A stretch of 23,545 nt of DNA, taken from NCBI GenBank assembly GCA_964575975.1, contig CAZNTU010000079.1:1-23545 (forward strand), read 5' to 3'. Positions 1 to 7,347 of the stretch are shown piece after piece; positions within the stretch are counted from its first letter, which is position 1; each line of letters opens with the position of its first letter. Under the pieces are notes generated by a model. That model did not search any database, was not told where the DNA came from, and worked only from the letters and a program-made list of their open reading frames with translations. This stretch comes from G963674505 sp964575975 (lineage in GTDB: Bacteria; Desulfobacterota; Desulfobacteria; Desulfobacterales; SKZT01). The position numbers and the translations under genes were made by a program.

Positions 1-59
1 GGAAAGCGGCGGGTAATGTGTCCGAAGATTTGGAACCTGTGCGGCAAGGTATTAGATAT

Positions 60-220
60 TAGGTTTTAGGTTTTAGCGGTTGGCTGTTGAGGGAGTAACT
101 GTGATTATCCCGACAAAAACCACCAAATCCGTTATGATGAAACGCTTTGATTTGCGGTTTTTCTCCAAAGCGGCACCGCTAACTGGCTAAAACCTAAAAC
201 CTACTATCTAAAACCTACTA
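60..220. repeat. TAAAACCTA-type intergenic repeats with an 18-bp inverted repeat
   Basis: The stretch before phoU's stop codon (1-279) has no credible gene. It holds several copies of TAAAACCTA or its complement. An 18-nt arm at 60-77 is perfectly repeated in inverted form at 186-203, and another copy follows at 209-217. Inside the loop a smaller inverted repeat (143-149 with 166-172, CGCTTTG/CAAAGCG) could act as a weak terminator for the leftward pst-phoU transcript, but it lacks a clear T-run. Related TAAAACCT copies recur near 23025-23048 at the other end of the window. This looks like a dispersed intergenic repeat of the genome rather than a mobile element with its own genes. Confidence 0.6.
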
Positions 221-279
221 CCCAACCGCACCGGCGCGAAGATTTGCCGAGCGAGAGGGCGTTTACTGTCCGACCGGAA

Positions 280-939
280 TCAATATTTGCCGTGCCGTAT
301 GATTTCCCCTTCGATCATGTAGATGACTTCCTCGGCGATGTTCGTGGCGTGGTCGGCGATTCGTTCCAGGTGCCTGGAGATCAGGAGGAGGTTGATCAGG
401 TAGCCGCCGCGGTCTCCAACGTGGCTGTCGATGGCGTTTTTCACCTTGTCGTAGACCGTGTCCTTGATCTCGTCCACCTCGTCGTCCAGGATGCTGACCT
501 TGAAAGCGAGGTCCGTGTCCATGTTCACGAGTGCGTCCAGGCTCATTTTGAGCATCTTTTCGGTTTTGTCGGCCATGGGGGAGTAGTCGAACTTCATATT
601 GGGGGCGTCCCATTTGGCGATGATCCCGACCCTCTGGGCTATGTTGACCGCCTCGTCCCCGATTCGCTCCAGGTCGTTGTTGATCTTGATCATGGCGATC
701 AGGAACCGCAGGTCCATGGCCACGGGCTGGTAGAGGGCCAGAATCTTCAGGCACTCCTCCTCGATTTCGACTTCCATTTCGTCGAGTTCGTAATCGGACT
801 TGACGATCTTTTCCGCGATGGAAACGTCGCTTTTTCGGATGGCTTTGCTCGCGAGATGCACGCGCTCCTCGGCCATGGCGCCCAGGGCGAGGATCATTTT
901 TTTCATTTTATCCAGTTCTCTTATAAAATGCTTCGTCAT
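280..939 (-). CDS. phoU: Phosphate signalling/transport accessory protein PhoU
   Basis: PhoU is a cytoplasmic helical protein that links the Pst transporter to the PhoR/PhoB two-component system and damps phosphate uptake. The 219-residue product starts MTKHFIRELDK. It shows the two PhoU repeats, each with the E/D-rich helix signature: NNDLERIGDEAVNIA in the first and SRHLERIADHATNIAE in the second. The family is usually 215-240 residues, so it is complete. The ATG at 937-939 is chosen because GGAAAGGA lies just upstream; another in-frame ATG 18 nt earlier overlaps the pstB stop and has no such site. It is the last gene of the pst operon, about 17 nt after pstB. Confidence 0.96.
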   Translation of the reverse strand: MTKHFIRELDKMKKMILALGAMAEERVHLASKAIRKSDVSIAEKIVKSDYELDEMEVEIEEECLKILALYQPVAMDLRFLIAMIKINNDLERIGDEAVNIAQRVGIIAKWDAPNMKFDYSPMADKTEKMLKMSLDALVNMDTDLAFKVSILDDEVDEIKDTVYDKVKNAIDSHVGDRGGYLINLLLISRHLERIADHATNIAEEVIYMIEGEIIRHGKY

Positions 940-956
940 TTGCGTTCCTTTCCGCA

Positions 957-1718
957 TCAACCGAATCGGCCGGTGATGTATTCCTCGGTCTGCTTGAGTT
1001 TCGGCCGGGTGAACAACGTGTCCGTGTCGTCCACCTCGACGAGCTTGCCGATGTAGAAGAAGGCGGTGACGTCCGAAACTCTGGCGGCCTGCTGCATGTT
1101 GTGGGTGACTATAATAATGGTATACCGGGATTTGAGCTGGTGAATCAGCTCCTCTATCTTCTGGGTGGCGATGGGGTCCAAGGCGGACGCGGGCTCGTCC
1201 ATGAGAAGGACTTCGGGTTCCACGGCCAAGGCCCGCGCGATGCAGAGCCTCTGCTGCTGTCCCCCGGAGAGGCCCAGAGCGGAATCGTTCAGACGATCCT
1301 TCACCTCGTCCCAGAGAGCGGCCCTTTTCAAACTCTCCTCCACGCGGTCGGCCAGGAAGCTTTTGTCTCTTTTTCCGTTGACCCGAAGGCCGTACGCCAC
1401 GTTTTCGAATATGCTTTTCGGGAAAGGGTTGGGCTTCTGGAAAACCATCCCGATTTTGCTCCGCAGGTTGACCACGTCCACGGAGGGCGCGTAGATATCG
1501 TCTCCGTCCAAAAGCACCCGGCCCTCCACCTTGCTGATCGCGATCAGGTCGTTCATGCGGTTCAGGCATCGAAGATAGGTGCTTTTGCCGCACCCGGAAG
1601 GACCGATCAGCGCGGTGACCTCGTTTTCGTAAAACTCGAGCTTGACATTGTCGAGCGCCTTGAAATCCCCGTAATAGAAATTCAGGTTCTCGGACGCCAT
1701 TTTCAGTGTTTTTTCCAT
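957..1718 (-). CDS. pstB: Phosphate ABC transporter ATP-binding protein PstB
   Basis: PstB is the ATPase that powers phosphate import through PstC/PstA at the inner face of the membrane. The 253-residue protein has Walker A GPSGCGKST (residues 39-47), a Q-loop in MVFQKPNPFP, the ABC signature LSGGQQQR, Walker B VLLMDEPASALDP and the switch histidine in IIIVTHNMQQA. The phosphate-family hallmarks NRMNDLI and QKPNPFPKSI separate it from other ABC ATPases. It starts at an ATG with AAAGGG upstream. It is 61 nt after pstA and 17 nt before phoU in the same leftward operon. Length and motifs are normal. Confidence 0.97.
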   Translation of the reverse strand: MEKTLKMASENLNFYYGDFKALDNVKLEFYENEVTALIGPSGCGKSTYLRCLNRMNDLIAISKVEGRVLLDGDDIYAPSVDVVNLRSKIGMVFQKPNPFPKSIFENVAYGLRVNGKRDKSFLADRVEESLKRAALWDEVKDRLNDSALGLSGGQQQRLCIARALAVEPEVLLMDEPASALDPIATQKIEELIHQLKSRYTIIIVTHNMQQAARVSDVTAFFYIGKLVEVDDTDTLFTRPKLKQTEEYITGRFG

Positions 1719-1779
1719 TTGTTCGGATCCCTTTGTATTTAAATAGAAATCGTCCGGGGCAAGCGGACGCGAAATCGGG

Positions 1780-2739
1780 CTATCTCATTCTTTTGCGAAG
1801 TTTCGACCGCCAAACGATGGCCAGGAGGTTGAGTCCGAGTACCATCACGATCAGGACCAGGGCCGTGCCGTATTGAAGGTGCCTGGTGGCCTCGATCTCC
1901 GTGCCCGCGGTCGCCAGCACGTAAATATGGTACGGAAGGGCCATGGTCTTGTCGAATATGGAATTCGGAAGATCGGGCGTATAAAAGACCGCCGCCGTGA
2001 ACATGATCGGCGCGGTTTCGCCCGCCGCCCGGCTGATTCCCAGAATGCCGCCGGTGAGTATTCCCGGAAGGGCGGCCGGCAAAACCACGCGCCAGATGGT
2101 TTGCCATTTGGTCGCGCCCAAGCCCAGGCTCGCCTCCCGGTACGTGTCCGGAACGGCTTTCAATGCTTCCTCCGCCGACCCGATGATCACCGGAAGACTC
2201 ATGGCGCCCAGCGTCAAAGCCCCTGCCAAAATGCTCACTCCCATTTTCAGATAGATCACGAAAAAGGCCAGTCCGAACAACCCGAAAACGACGGACGGAA
2301 CTCCGGCGAGATTGTTGATGCCAAGCCTGATGATCCTCAGCACTTTTCCGGGGCGGGCGTACTCGTTGATATAGATGGCGGAGGCGACCCCGATGGGGAA
2401 GGCGACGGCCAACGCGCCGATGCTCAGCAGCAGCGTGCCCACGATGCAAGGAAGAATCCCGCCCTTTGTCATGGCTTGCATGGGAGGCTGGGTCAAAAAC
2501 GTCCAATTGATCGCCCTCCACCCGTTGGCCACCATGTAGTACACGATGACCAGAAGCGCGAGTCCGTTTATTCCGGCCGCGCATCGAAACAGGATGAAAA
2601 CCAGCTTCTGGAAAAGATTTCTTCGCGCAAGGCCCGTGTCGTCCGGCGTCGGCCCGGTCGTCCCTCTCCTTGTTTCGTCTTCGCCTTCGGAACTCATGGC
2701 GTCGAACCCGTCCATGGTTTCGGCCCTGGATGTTGTCAT
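1780..2739 (-). CDS. pstA: Phosphate ABC transporter permease PstA
   Basis: Inner-membrane permease subunit that forms the phosphate channel together with PstC. Several hydrophobic segments are visible, from LVFILFRCAAGINGL near residue 46 to ALVLIVMVLGLNLLAIVW near the end. The EAA coupling loop that contacts PstB is present (EALKAVPDTYREASLGLGA). The ATG at 2737-2739 is preferred because AAAAGGAG lies at ideal distance. A TTG 84 nt further up (2821-2823) also has an AGGA site and would add 28 charged residues. Even with the shorter start, about 45 hydrophilic residues precede the first membrane segment, which is longer than usual. It lies between pstC and pstB in the operon. Confidence 0.94.
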   Translation of the reverse strand: MTTSRAETMDGFDAMSSEGEDETRRGTTGPTPDDTGLARRNLFQKLVFILFRCAAGINGLALLVIVYYMVANGWRAINWTFLTQPPMQAMTKGGILPCIVGTLLLSIGALAVAFPIGVASAIYINEYARPGKVLRIIRLGINNLAGVPSVVFGLFGLAFFVIYLKMGVSILAGALTLGAMSLPVIIGSAEEALKAVPDTYREASLGLGATKWQTIWRVVLPAALPGILTGGILGISRAAGETAPIMFTAAVFYTPDLPNSIFDKTMALPYHIYVLATAGTEIEATRHLQYGTALVLIVMVLGLNLLAIVWRSKLRKRMR

Positions 2740-2833
2740 CGGTCGATAGCTCCTTTTGTTTGTCTCCGTTGTCGAGCGGCTTTTTTCCGCGTGTTTGCTT
2801 TCGGTCGTGTCGAAAGTTTCCAAAACGTCGTTC

Positions 2834-3727
2834 CTATAGCGTTGCGTCGCCTACTTGCCGATATTTGTGGGAGACGTGGTCGGCAACCAGGTTGAACACA
2901 AAGGTGAAAAGAAACAGCACGACGCCCGTCGCGAAGAGGGCGTGATAATGATCCCCCCGGAAGGGCGCTTCCGCCATTTCCGCAGCGATGCTAGCGGGAA
3001 GCGGCCTTACCGGGTCGAAAAACGAAGTGGGAATCATGGCCGCTCCGCCCGCCACCATCAAAACCACCATGGTTTCTCCAATGGCTCTGGACATCCCCAG
3101 GATGACCGCCGTGCTGATGCCGGAGATCGACGCCGGAAGAACCACTCTCAGGATCGTTTCCAAATGGGTCGCGCCCAACGCCAGGGAAGCCTCCCTCAAG
3201 GCGTTCGAGACGCTGTAGATGGCGTCCTCGGAAATGCTGCAAATAGTGGGAATCGACATGAACGCCAGCATCAACGACGCGTTGAACATGTTCAAACCCG
3301 TCGCGACGTTGAACGTGTTCTGCAAAACCGGCGCGACGACGACCATGCCGAAAAAACCGATGACCACCGAGGGAAGCGCCGCCAGAAGCTCCACGACCGG
3401 CTTGACGATCTCCCTGAGCCTGGGGCTCGCGATCTCGGCCAGATAGACCGCGGTCATTACTCCCAACGGAATCGCCATGACCGCCGAAAGCGCCGTCACG
3501 GACAGCGAAGCGACGATCAGCGGATAGATTCCGAAATCGGGCGGGTCGTATGTGGGATACCAGTATTCGCCGAATACGAATTTCTTGACCGATACGACGT
3601 CGAATATCGGAAGTCCTTCCATGAAAAGAAAAACGGTGATCGCGAACAAAATCGCCACCGATGCGGAGGCTATCGCGAAAAACAGGTTTCTCATCCATTT
3701 TTCTTTGATCTGTCGATTGACGGCCAT
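2834..3727 (-). CDS. pstC: Phosphate ABC transporter permease PstC
   Basis: Second membrane subunit of the phosphate importer. The 297-residue protein opens with a short charged stretch and a strong membrane helix (LFFAIASASVAILFAITVFLF), then KKFVFGEYWYPTY, a block typical of PstC. The EAA loop reads EDAIYSVSNALREASLALGA. The ATG at 3725-3727 has GGAG about nine bases upstream. It follows pstS, from which it is separated by a strong hairpin, and precedes pstA. Nothing is missing compared with family members of about 290-320 residues. Confidence 0.95.
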   Translation of the reverse strand: MAVNRQIKEKWMRNLFFAIASASVAILFAITVFLFMEGLPIFDVVSVKKFVFGEYWYPTYDPPDFGIYPLIVASLSVTALSAVMAIPLGVMTAVYLAEIASPRLREIVKPVVELLAALPSVVIGFFGMVVVAPVLQNTFNVATGLNMFNASLMLAFMSIPTICSISEDAIYSVSNALREASLALGATHLETILRVVLPASISGISTAVILGMSRAIGETMVVLMVAGGAAMIPTSFFDPVRPLPASIAAEMAEAPFRGDHYHALFATGVVLFLFTFVFNLVADHVSHKYRQVGDATL

Positions 3728-3802
3728 GCTTTAAACTCCAATGCCTGTGATTTTCATTGTTTCTGGAACCGTGCGAAAGCCGCTTGAAACGTTCCGTTCG
3801 AC

Positions 3803-3849
3803 ATGAAAAGACGCGCCGTGCATGTTGAACTCACGGCGCGTCTTTTCAT
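3803..3849 (-). terminator. Strong hairpin between pstS and pstC (attenuator/partial terminator)
   Basis: Arms 3803-3820 and 3832-3849 are perfect reverse complements (18 bp) around an 11-nt loop. The stem runs from an A/T-rich base (ATGAAAAG / CTTTTCAT) to a G/C-rich top. Read leftward, as pstS is transcribed, the stem follows the pstS stop by about 25 nt. The distal part of the stem itself ends in CTTTTCAT, so a T-rich tract follows the GC core. In many pst operons such a hairpin lowers transcription into pstCAB or protects the pstS 3' end, so that the binding protein is made in excess. That role is inferred here. Confidence 0.75.
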
Positions 3850-3873
3850 TTGCCTGCGGCTGTTTCGTGTCCG

Positions 3874-4692
3874 TTAGTACAGAGGCACGAATCCAATTTC
3901 CGAGACCAGTTTCTGTCCTTTTTCCGGATGGAGGACGTAGTTGATGAATTTGGCGATTTTTCCTTCGGGCCATCCGCGGGTGAACATGAACAACGGGCGG
4001 CTTATCGGAAAGGTTCCGTTCAGTGTGGTTTCGGCGGAACCTTCGATTCCGTCGACAGACAAAGGTTTTGCGGATTCGTCGAGATATCCGATGCCGATGT
4101 AGCCAATGGCGTTCCTGTTTTTGGCGACCGCCTGCAAGACCGCGCCGTTGGATGCTTGGAGCAGCGCGCCCGGAAACACCCTTTCTTCGCCCATGACCTT
4201 GCTTTCCCAGACTTCGTACGTGCCCGACGATGTGTCTCTGGAGACGACCACCACCGGGTTGTCATTGCCGCCGACCTCTTTCCAGTTCTTGATTTTTCCC
4301 ATGTACAACTGCTTCAGTTGGTCCAGGGTGAGATTCTGAACCGGGTTTTCGGGATGGACGACCGGAATGATGCAGTCGTAGGCCACGCTGAAAGGAACGG
4401 GATACGCGCCGTTTTCCATCGCCATTTTGGTCTCTTTGTCCTTGATGAACCGGGAGCTGTTGGCAATCTCCGTGGTTCCGTCGATGATCGCCTTGATTCC
4501 GTTGCCGGAGCCGCCGCCGGAAATCGAGATTTTCACGTCCGTATTTTCCGCCATGTAGGCTTCGGCTATTTTCTGCGCGATGGGCAGAACTGTGGTGGAG
4601 CCGTTGATGTTGAGGTTTTCGGCCAAAGCCGACGAGGAAAACATGAAAACAACCGCCAGCGCCAACGAAACGATGATTCTTTTGTTTGACAT
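3874..4692 (-). CDS. pstS: Periplasmic phosphate-binding protein PstS
   Basis: Captures phosphate in the periplasm and delivers it to PstC/PstA. The 272-residue precursor has a clear signal peptide (MSNKRIIVSLALAVV..., cleavage expected after SSALA, residue 24). The mature part contains the phosphate-site loops INGSTTVLP, SGGGSGNG and SRDTSSGTYE, all with the serines, threonines and glycines that bind the anion. It is of the short PstS type (about 270 residues). The ATG at 4690-4692 has an excellent AGGAGGG site. It is the first gene of the pst operon and is preceded by PhoB-type half-site clusters. Confidence 0.96.
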   Translation of the reverse strand: MSNKRIIVSLALAVVFMFSSSALAENLNINGSTTVLPIAQKIAEAYMAENTDVKISISGGGSGNGIKAIIDGTTEIANSSRFIKDKETKMAMENGAYPVPFSVAYDCIIPVVHPENPVQNLTLDQLKQLYMGKIKNWKEVGGNDNPVVVVSRDTSSGTYEVWESKVMGEERVFPGALLQASNGAVLQAVAKNRNAIGYIGIGYLDESAKPLSVDGIEGSAETTLNGTFPISRPLFMFTRGWPEGKIAKFINYVLHPEKGQKLVSEIGFVPLY

Positions 4693-4719
4693 CGAATGAA
4701 CCCTCCTTTTTTTGGTTTG

Positions 4720-4753
4720 AAATATGTGCGATTATTGTTAGGGAAATGTTAGG
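4720..4753 (-). promoter_or_regulatory. Proximal Pho box and -10 element of pstS
   Basis: On the minus strand the 7-mer CCTAACA occurs twice with exactly four bases between (4747-4753 and 4736-4742), the 7+4+7 layout of PhoB boxes, with an 11-bp period. Ten bases further down is ATATTT (4720-4725), placed as a -10 element for an activator that replaces the -35. Transcription would start near 4713, giving a leader of about 20 nt that includes the pstS ribosome site. The half-site is TAAC-centred rather than the enteric CTGTCAT, as expected for a distant PhoB. Confidence 0.6.
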
Positions 4754-4874
4754 ATGCGATGAAGATTCGATTAATTGGAAACAAGCCCGCTCCCCGATCA
4801 ATCTTTCCCCTTGCCGCTGAAATAAAAGCTTCGACATGCGACGCTCTTTTTACGTCGAAAAATTAGTACGGCCT

Positions 4875-4903
4875 TGTTAACGCTCCGTTAGACCAAGGTT
4901 AGG
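4875..4903 (-). promoter_or_regulatory. Distal cluster of three Pho-box half-sites
   Basis: Three 7-mers lie in tandem with four-base spacers when read on the minus strand: CCTAACC (4897-4903), TCTAACG (4886-4892) and GTTAACA (4875-4881). The shared core is TAAC at an 11-bp period, the same as in the pair next to pstS. The cluster sits between the truncated response-regulator gene and pstS, just beyond the regulator's stop codon. It could serve a second, more distant pstS promoter (TACTAA follows on the same strand) or help load PhoB cooperatively. Confidence 0.5.
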
Positions 4904-4917
4904 ATTGCACTAACGCT

Positions 4918-5565
4918 TTATTCCTTGAACCGATACCCGACTCCCCGGACAGTCTCGAGATACTTGCAGCAAGGTCCCAGTTTCTTTCTCAAGCCCACCA
5001 TTTGCACATCGACGCTTCTGTCCGTTACCGAATAGTTGTCCCCGCGAACCGCATCCACGATCTGCGACCGCGTGAAAACCCAACCCGGCCTCCCCATCAA
5101 ATAATAAAGGATCTGAAATTCGGTGTAGGTCAAATCCACCGATTCTCCCTCGACCTGGATGATCCGTCTTCCCGGATGGATCCTCACTCCGTGCCGTTCA
5201 ATAATCGCTTCCTTGTCCATACCGTTGCCCGAGACGGAATTCTTGCGAATTACGGCACGGATTCTCGACACAAGCACTTTGGGACTGAACGGCTTCGTCA
5301 CGTAATCGTCCGCACCCAGTTCCAACCCGGTGACGATATCGGTTTCGGTGCCCCTCGCCGTGAGCATGACGATCGGGATCCGCATTTTTTCCGGGTCCCT
5401 TTTGATGGATCTTGCCACCTCAAGACCGTTTATTCCGGGAAGCATCAGGTCCAAGACTATCAGGTCGATTTCCTGCGAGCCGGCGATCTTGAGGGCCTGC
5501 TCCCCGCTCGAGGCGCAAAGGACCCGAAATCCCTCCCTCTCTAAATTGTATTGGACCAGTCTCAA
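4918..5565 (-). pseudogene. phoB: PhoB-like response regulator lacking its N-terminus
   Basis: OmpR/PhoB-family regulator of the phosphate starvation response. From 5565 leftward the frame encodes 215 residues. The receiver keeps the phosphoacceptor Asp39 (IVLDLMLPG), Thr69 (VMLTARG) and Lys91 (YVTKPFSP). The winged-helix DNA-binding domain is complete, ending in LETVRGVGYRFKE. What is missing is the start of the receiver: beta strand 1 and the acidic pair of the ILVVEDE type, about 13-15 residues. Similarity stops at LRLVQYNLEREGF, and only seven codons upstream there is an in-frame TAA. The only possible start is TTG 5563-5565, without a ribosome site. Without the acidic pocket it should not be phosphorylated. 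The break coincides with that of the phoH-like gene. Confidence 0.8.
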
Positions 5566-6409
5566 GGGTGTTCGGCGCGAAGCTTACAAGGATTCGGTGC
5601 CGTTCAAAACGGAGGCCGAATACTACACGGGATTCGTGGAGAGCAAGGAGGACCGGGTGCTGAATTCGTTCATGTGGAACGAACACGGGAAACCCGTGTT
5701 CTGGGGAATTAACGGGGAAAAGGTGATAGACTACCAGCACAAGGTATGGAACATGGTGCATAGGAACGTATATCAGAATCTCGCGCTCGAGCTGATGACC
5801 CGTCCGGAAATCGACATCGTGTCCATCCAGAGCGAGGCCGGTTACGGCAAGAGCTTTCTGGCGCTGGCGGTTGGTCTGTGTCTGACGCAGGAGAAAAAGA
5901 CCCACGAAAAGCTCTATGTAATCAAGCCGATGATCGAAATCGGAAAAAAGCTGGGCTATCTGCCCGGAAACATCGGCGAAAAAATGGAGCCCTACATCAA
6001 GTACGTCAACGATCTCGTCTTGAAGCTGCACAGGATGCGTCCGGCCAAAAAGGTGTTTTTGGACGAAGGAAACTCGCCGTCGCATTTCGACCCGAAAAGG
6101 TTCGAGTTGCTTCCTTTGGCCTACATTCGGGGGATGAACATCGAAAATTCCGTCGTCATAATCGACGAAGTGCAGAATTTGTCGAGGATGGAATGCCGGG
6201 CTCTCCTTTCCAGGATGGGGGAGGGGGTGAAATGCTTTTGCCTAGGCGACATCCGGCAGGTGGACAATCCCTATTTGAGCGCGGAAAACAACGGTCTGAA
6301 CTGGATCGTGAAAAAATTCAAGGGCCACCGTATATACGCCCACATTGTTTTAAAGGGCGACAAGTCGAGAGGGCCGATAACCGATCTTGTAATCAACTCG
6401 GGATTGTAG
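5566..6409 (+). pseudogene. PhoH-like ATPase, 5'-truncated (PIN domain lost)
   Basis: The frame encodes the ATPase half of a PIN-PhoH protein. Recognisable family sequence begins at about REAYKDSVPFKTEAEYYTGF. It then has Walker A in SEAGYGKSFLA (near 5831-5863), IRGMNIENSVVIIDEVQNLSR with the Walker B (near 6130-6185), and the conserved tail LKGDKSRGPITDLV. Full-length relatives carry an N-terminal PIN RNase domain of roughly 150 residues; here it is absent, and the upstream frame is only the antisense of the regulator gene. The remaining ATPase domain is intact. A GTG at 5657-5659 has a perfect AAGGAGG five bases upstream, so a protein of about 250 residues might still be made. PhoH proteins are ATPases often linked to RNA metabolism. 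Confidence 0.8.
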
Positions 6410-6494
6410 CCGCCAGGCTTGGTTTCAATTTCGGTTTAGACGTTTGGAGGACGCACGGCCAACGCCAATGCCCTTGAACGAATTGCCGGAAAAC

Positions 6495-6568
6495 GTCGCA
6501 TGGCCCGCCTTTTCGCTGACGGTTTTTTTGATTTTGCATCCTTCCAGCGAAACGCGGCGCCATGCGAC
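6495..6568. repeat. 10-bp inverted repeat in the phoH'-ABC gap
   Basis: GTCGCATGGC at 6495-6504 is repeated as its exact complement at 6559-6568. The gap between the converging phoH-like and ABC ATPase genes (6410-6596) holds no gene. The 54-nt loop is long for an intrinsic terminator. A T7 run at 6524-6530 lies inside the loop. Function unknown. Confidence 0.35.
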
Positions 6569-6596
6569 AGTTATTTAAAGTTGCATTATTGGTGGA

Positions 6597-7319
6597 CTAT
6601 CCGGCGACCATCGACAATCGACCACCAACCACACTTTTCCTGCAAACCGAATCCTCCACGACCATGCCGTCGGAAACAATCAACTTTCGCTTGGCGGATT
6701 CGGCGCACTCGGGGCTATGGGTCACCATGAAAACGGTCATGCCACAATCGTTCAATCGGCGCAAAAGTTTCATCACCTCCCGGGAATTCTTTGCGTCGAG
6801 GTTGCCCGTAGGCTCGTCGGCCAACAGTATCGGCGGGTCGTTTACGATCGCCCTGGCGATCGCGACCCGCTCCTTTTCCCCTCCCGATATCTGGCTGGGC
6901 ATGCGCCCGAGCTTGTCTTCCAAACCCACCCACGAAAGAGCCGCCTTCGCCATTTCCACCTTTTCCTTTTTCGAAAAACGGGTGGTCGTCAGCGGCAGCA
7001 TCACGTTTTCCATCACCGTAAGATAGTCGATCAAATGAAAGCTCTGGAAAACGAACCCCAAGTATTCCCGCCTGAAATCGGCCTTTTTTTCCCCGGAAAG
7101 GGAATAAATATCGATCTCGTCGACGAAGAGTTTGCCGGAGGTCGGAGCATTCATAGCGCCGACTACATCCAGAAGCGTCGATTTTCCGGCCCCCGATTCC
7201 CCCATTACCGCCACGAACTCGCCCTGGTCGATTTCGAGACTGATGTCGCGAATGGCGTACACGGCGGCGTCTCCCTCGCCGTATACCATTTGAATGTTTT
7301 CTGCTTTTATGAAACTCAT
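6597..7319 (-). CDS. LolD/MacB-type ABC transporter ATP-binding protein
   Basis: ATPase partner of the FtsX-type permease encoded just upstream. The 240-residue protein has Walker A GESGAGKST, Q-loop FVFQSFHLI, signature ISGGEKERVAIARA, Walker B ILLADEPTGNLD and switch histidine VTHSPE. The pattern is that of the MacB/LolD subfamily, whose members drive mechanotransmission or export rather than classical import. The ATG at 7317-7319 has GAGGA eight bases upstream, and the gene lies 28 nt after the permease. The last 15 residues or so (from CRKSVVGG) read through a repetitive GGTCGAT-type sequence and look like a recent extension of the C-terminus. Same order and families as the Campylobacter P19 locus (Cj1663 type). 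Confidence 0.9.
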   Translation of the reverse strand: MSFIKAENIQMVYGEGDAAVYAIRDISLEIDQGEFVAVMGESGAGKSTLLDVVGAMNAPTSGKLFVDEIDIYSLSGEKKADFRREYLGFVFQSFHLIDYLTVMENVMLPLTTTRFSKKEKVEMAKAALSWVGLEDKLGRMPSQISGGEKERVAIARAIVNDPPILLADEPTGNLDAKNSREVMKLLRRLNDCGMTVFMVTHSPECAESAKRKLIVSDGMVVEDSVCRKSVVGGRLSMVAG

Positions 7320-7347
7320 CGGACGTATCCTCGTTTGAATTGGAAGT

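Noticed and set aside
60..220. TAAAACCTA copies considered as a CRISPR array
   Set aside because: The units are short, unevenly spaced and partly inverted, there are no equal-length spacers, and no cas genes are present.
1873..3787. Long plus-strand open frames opposite pstA and pstC
   Set aside because: Rich in Arg, His and Gln with no hydrophobic or domain pattern; they mirror the permease genes.
3731..3973. Small minus-strand frame across the pstS-pstC gap
   Set aside because: It overlaps the 3' end of pstS in another frame and runs through the hairpin, with no domain or ribosome site.
5330..5565. Upstream extension of the phoH-like frame to an ATG at 5330
   Set aside because: These codons are simply the complement of the response-regulator gene and do not resemble a PIN domain.
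5580..5585. HindIII site (AAGCTT) close to the phoB'/phoH' junction, suggesting a cloning joint
   Set aside because: PhoH-like sequence already seems to begin before the site and the regulator's sequence ends about 15 bases earlier, so the break is not at the site. A six-base match is also common by chance.
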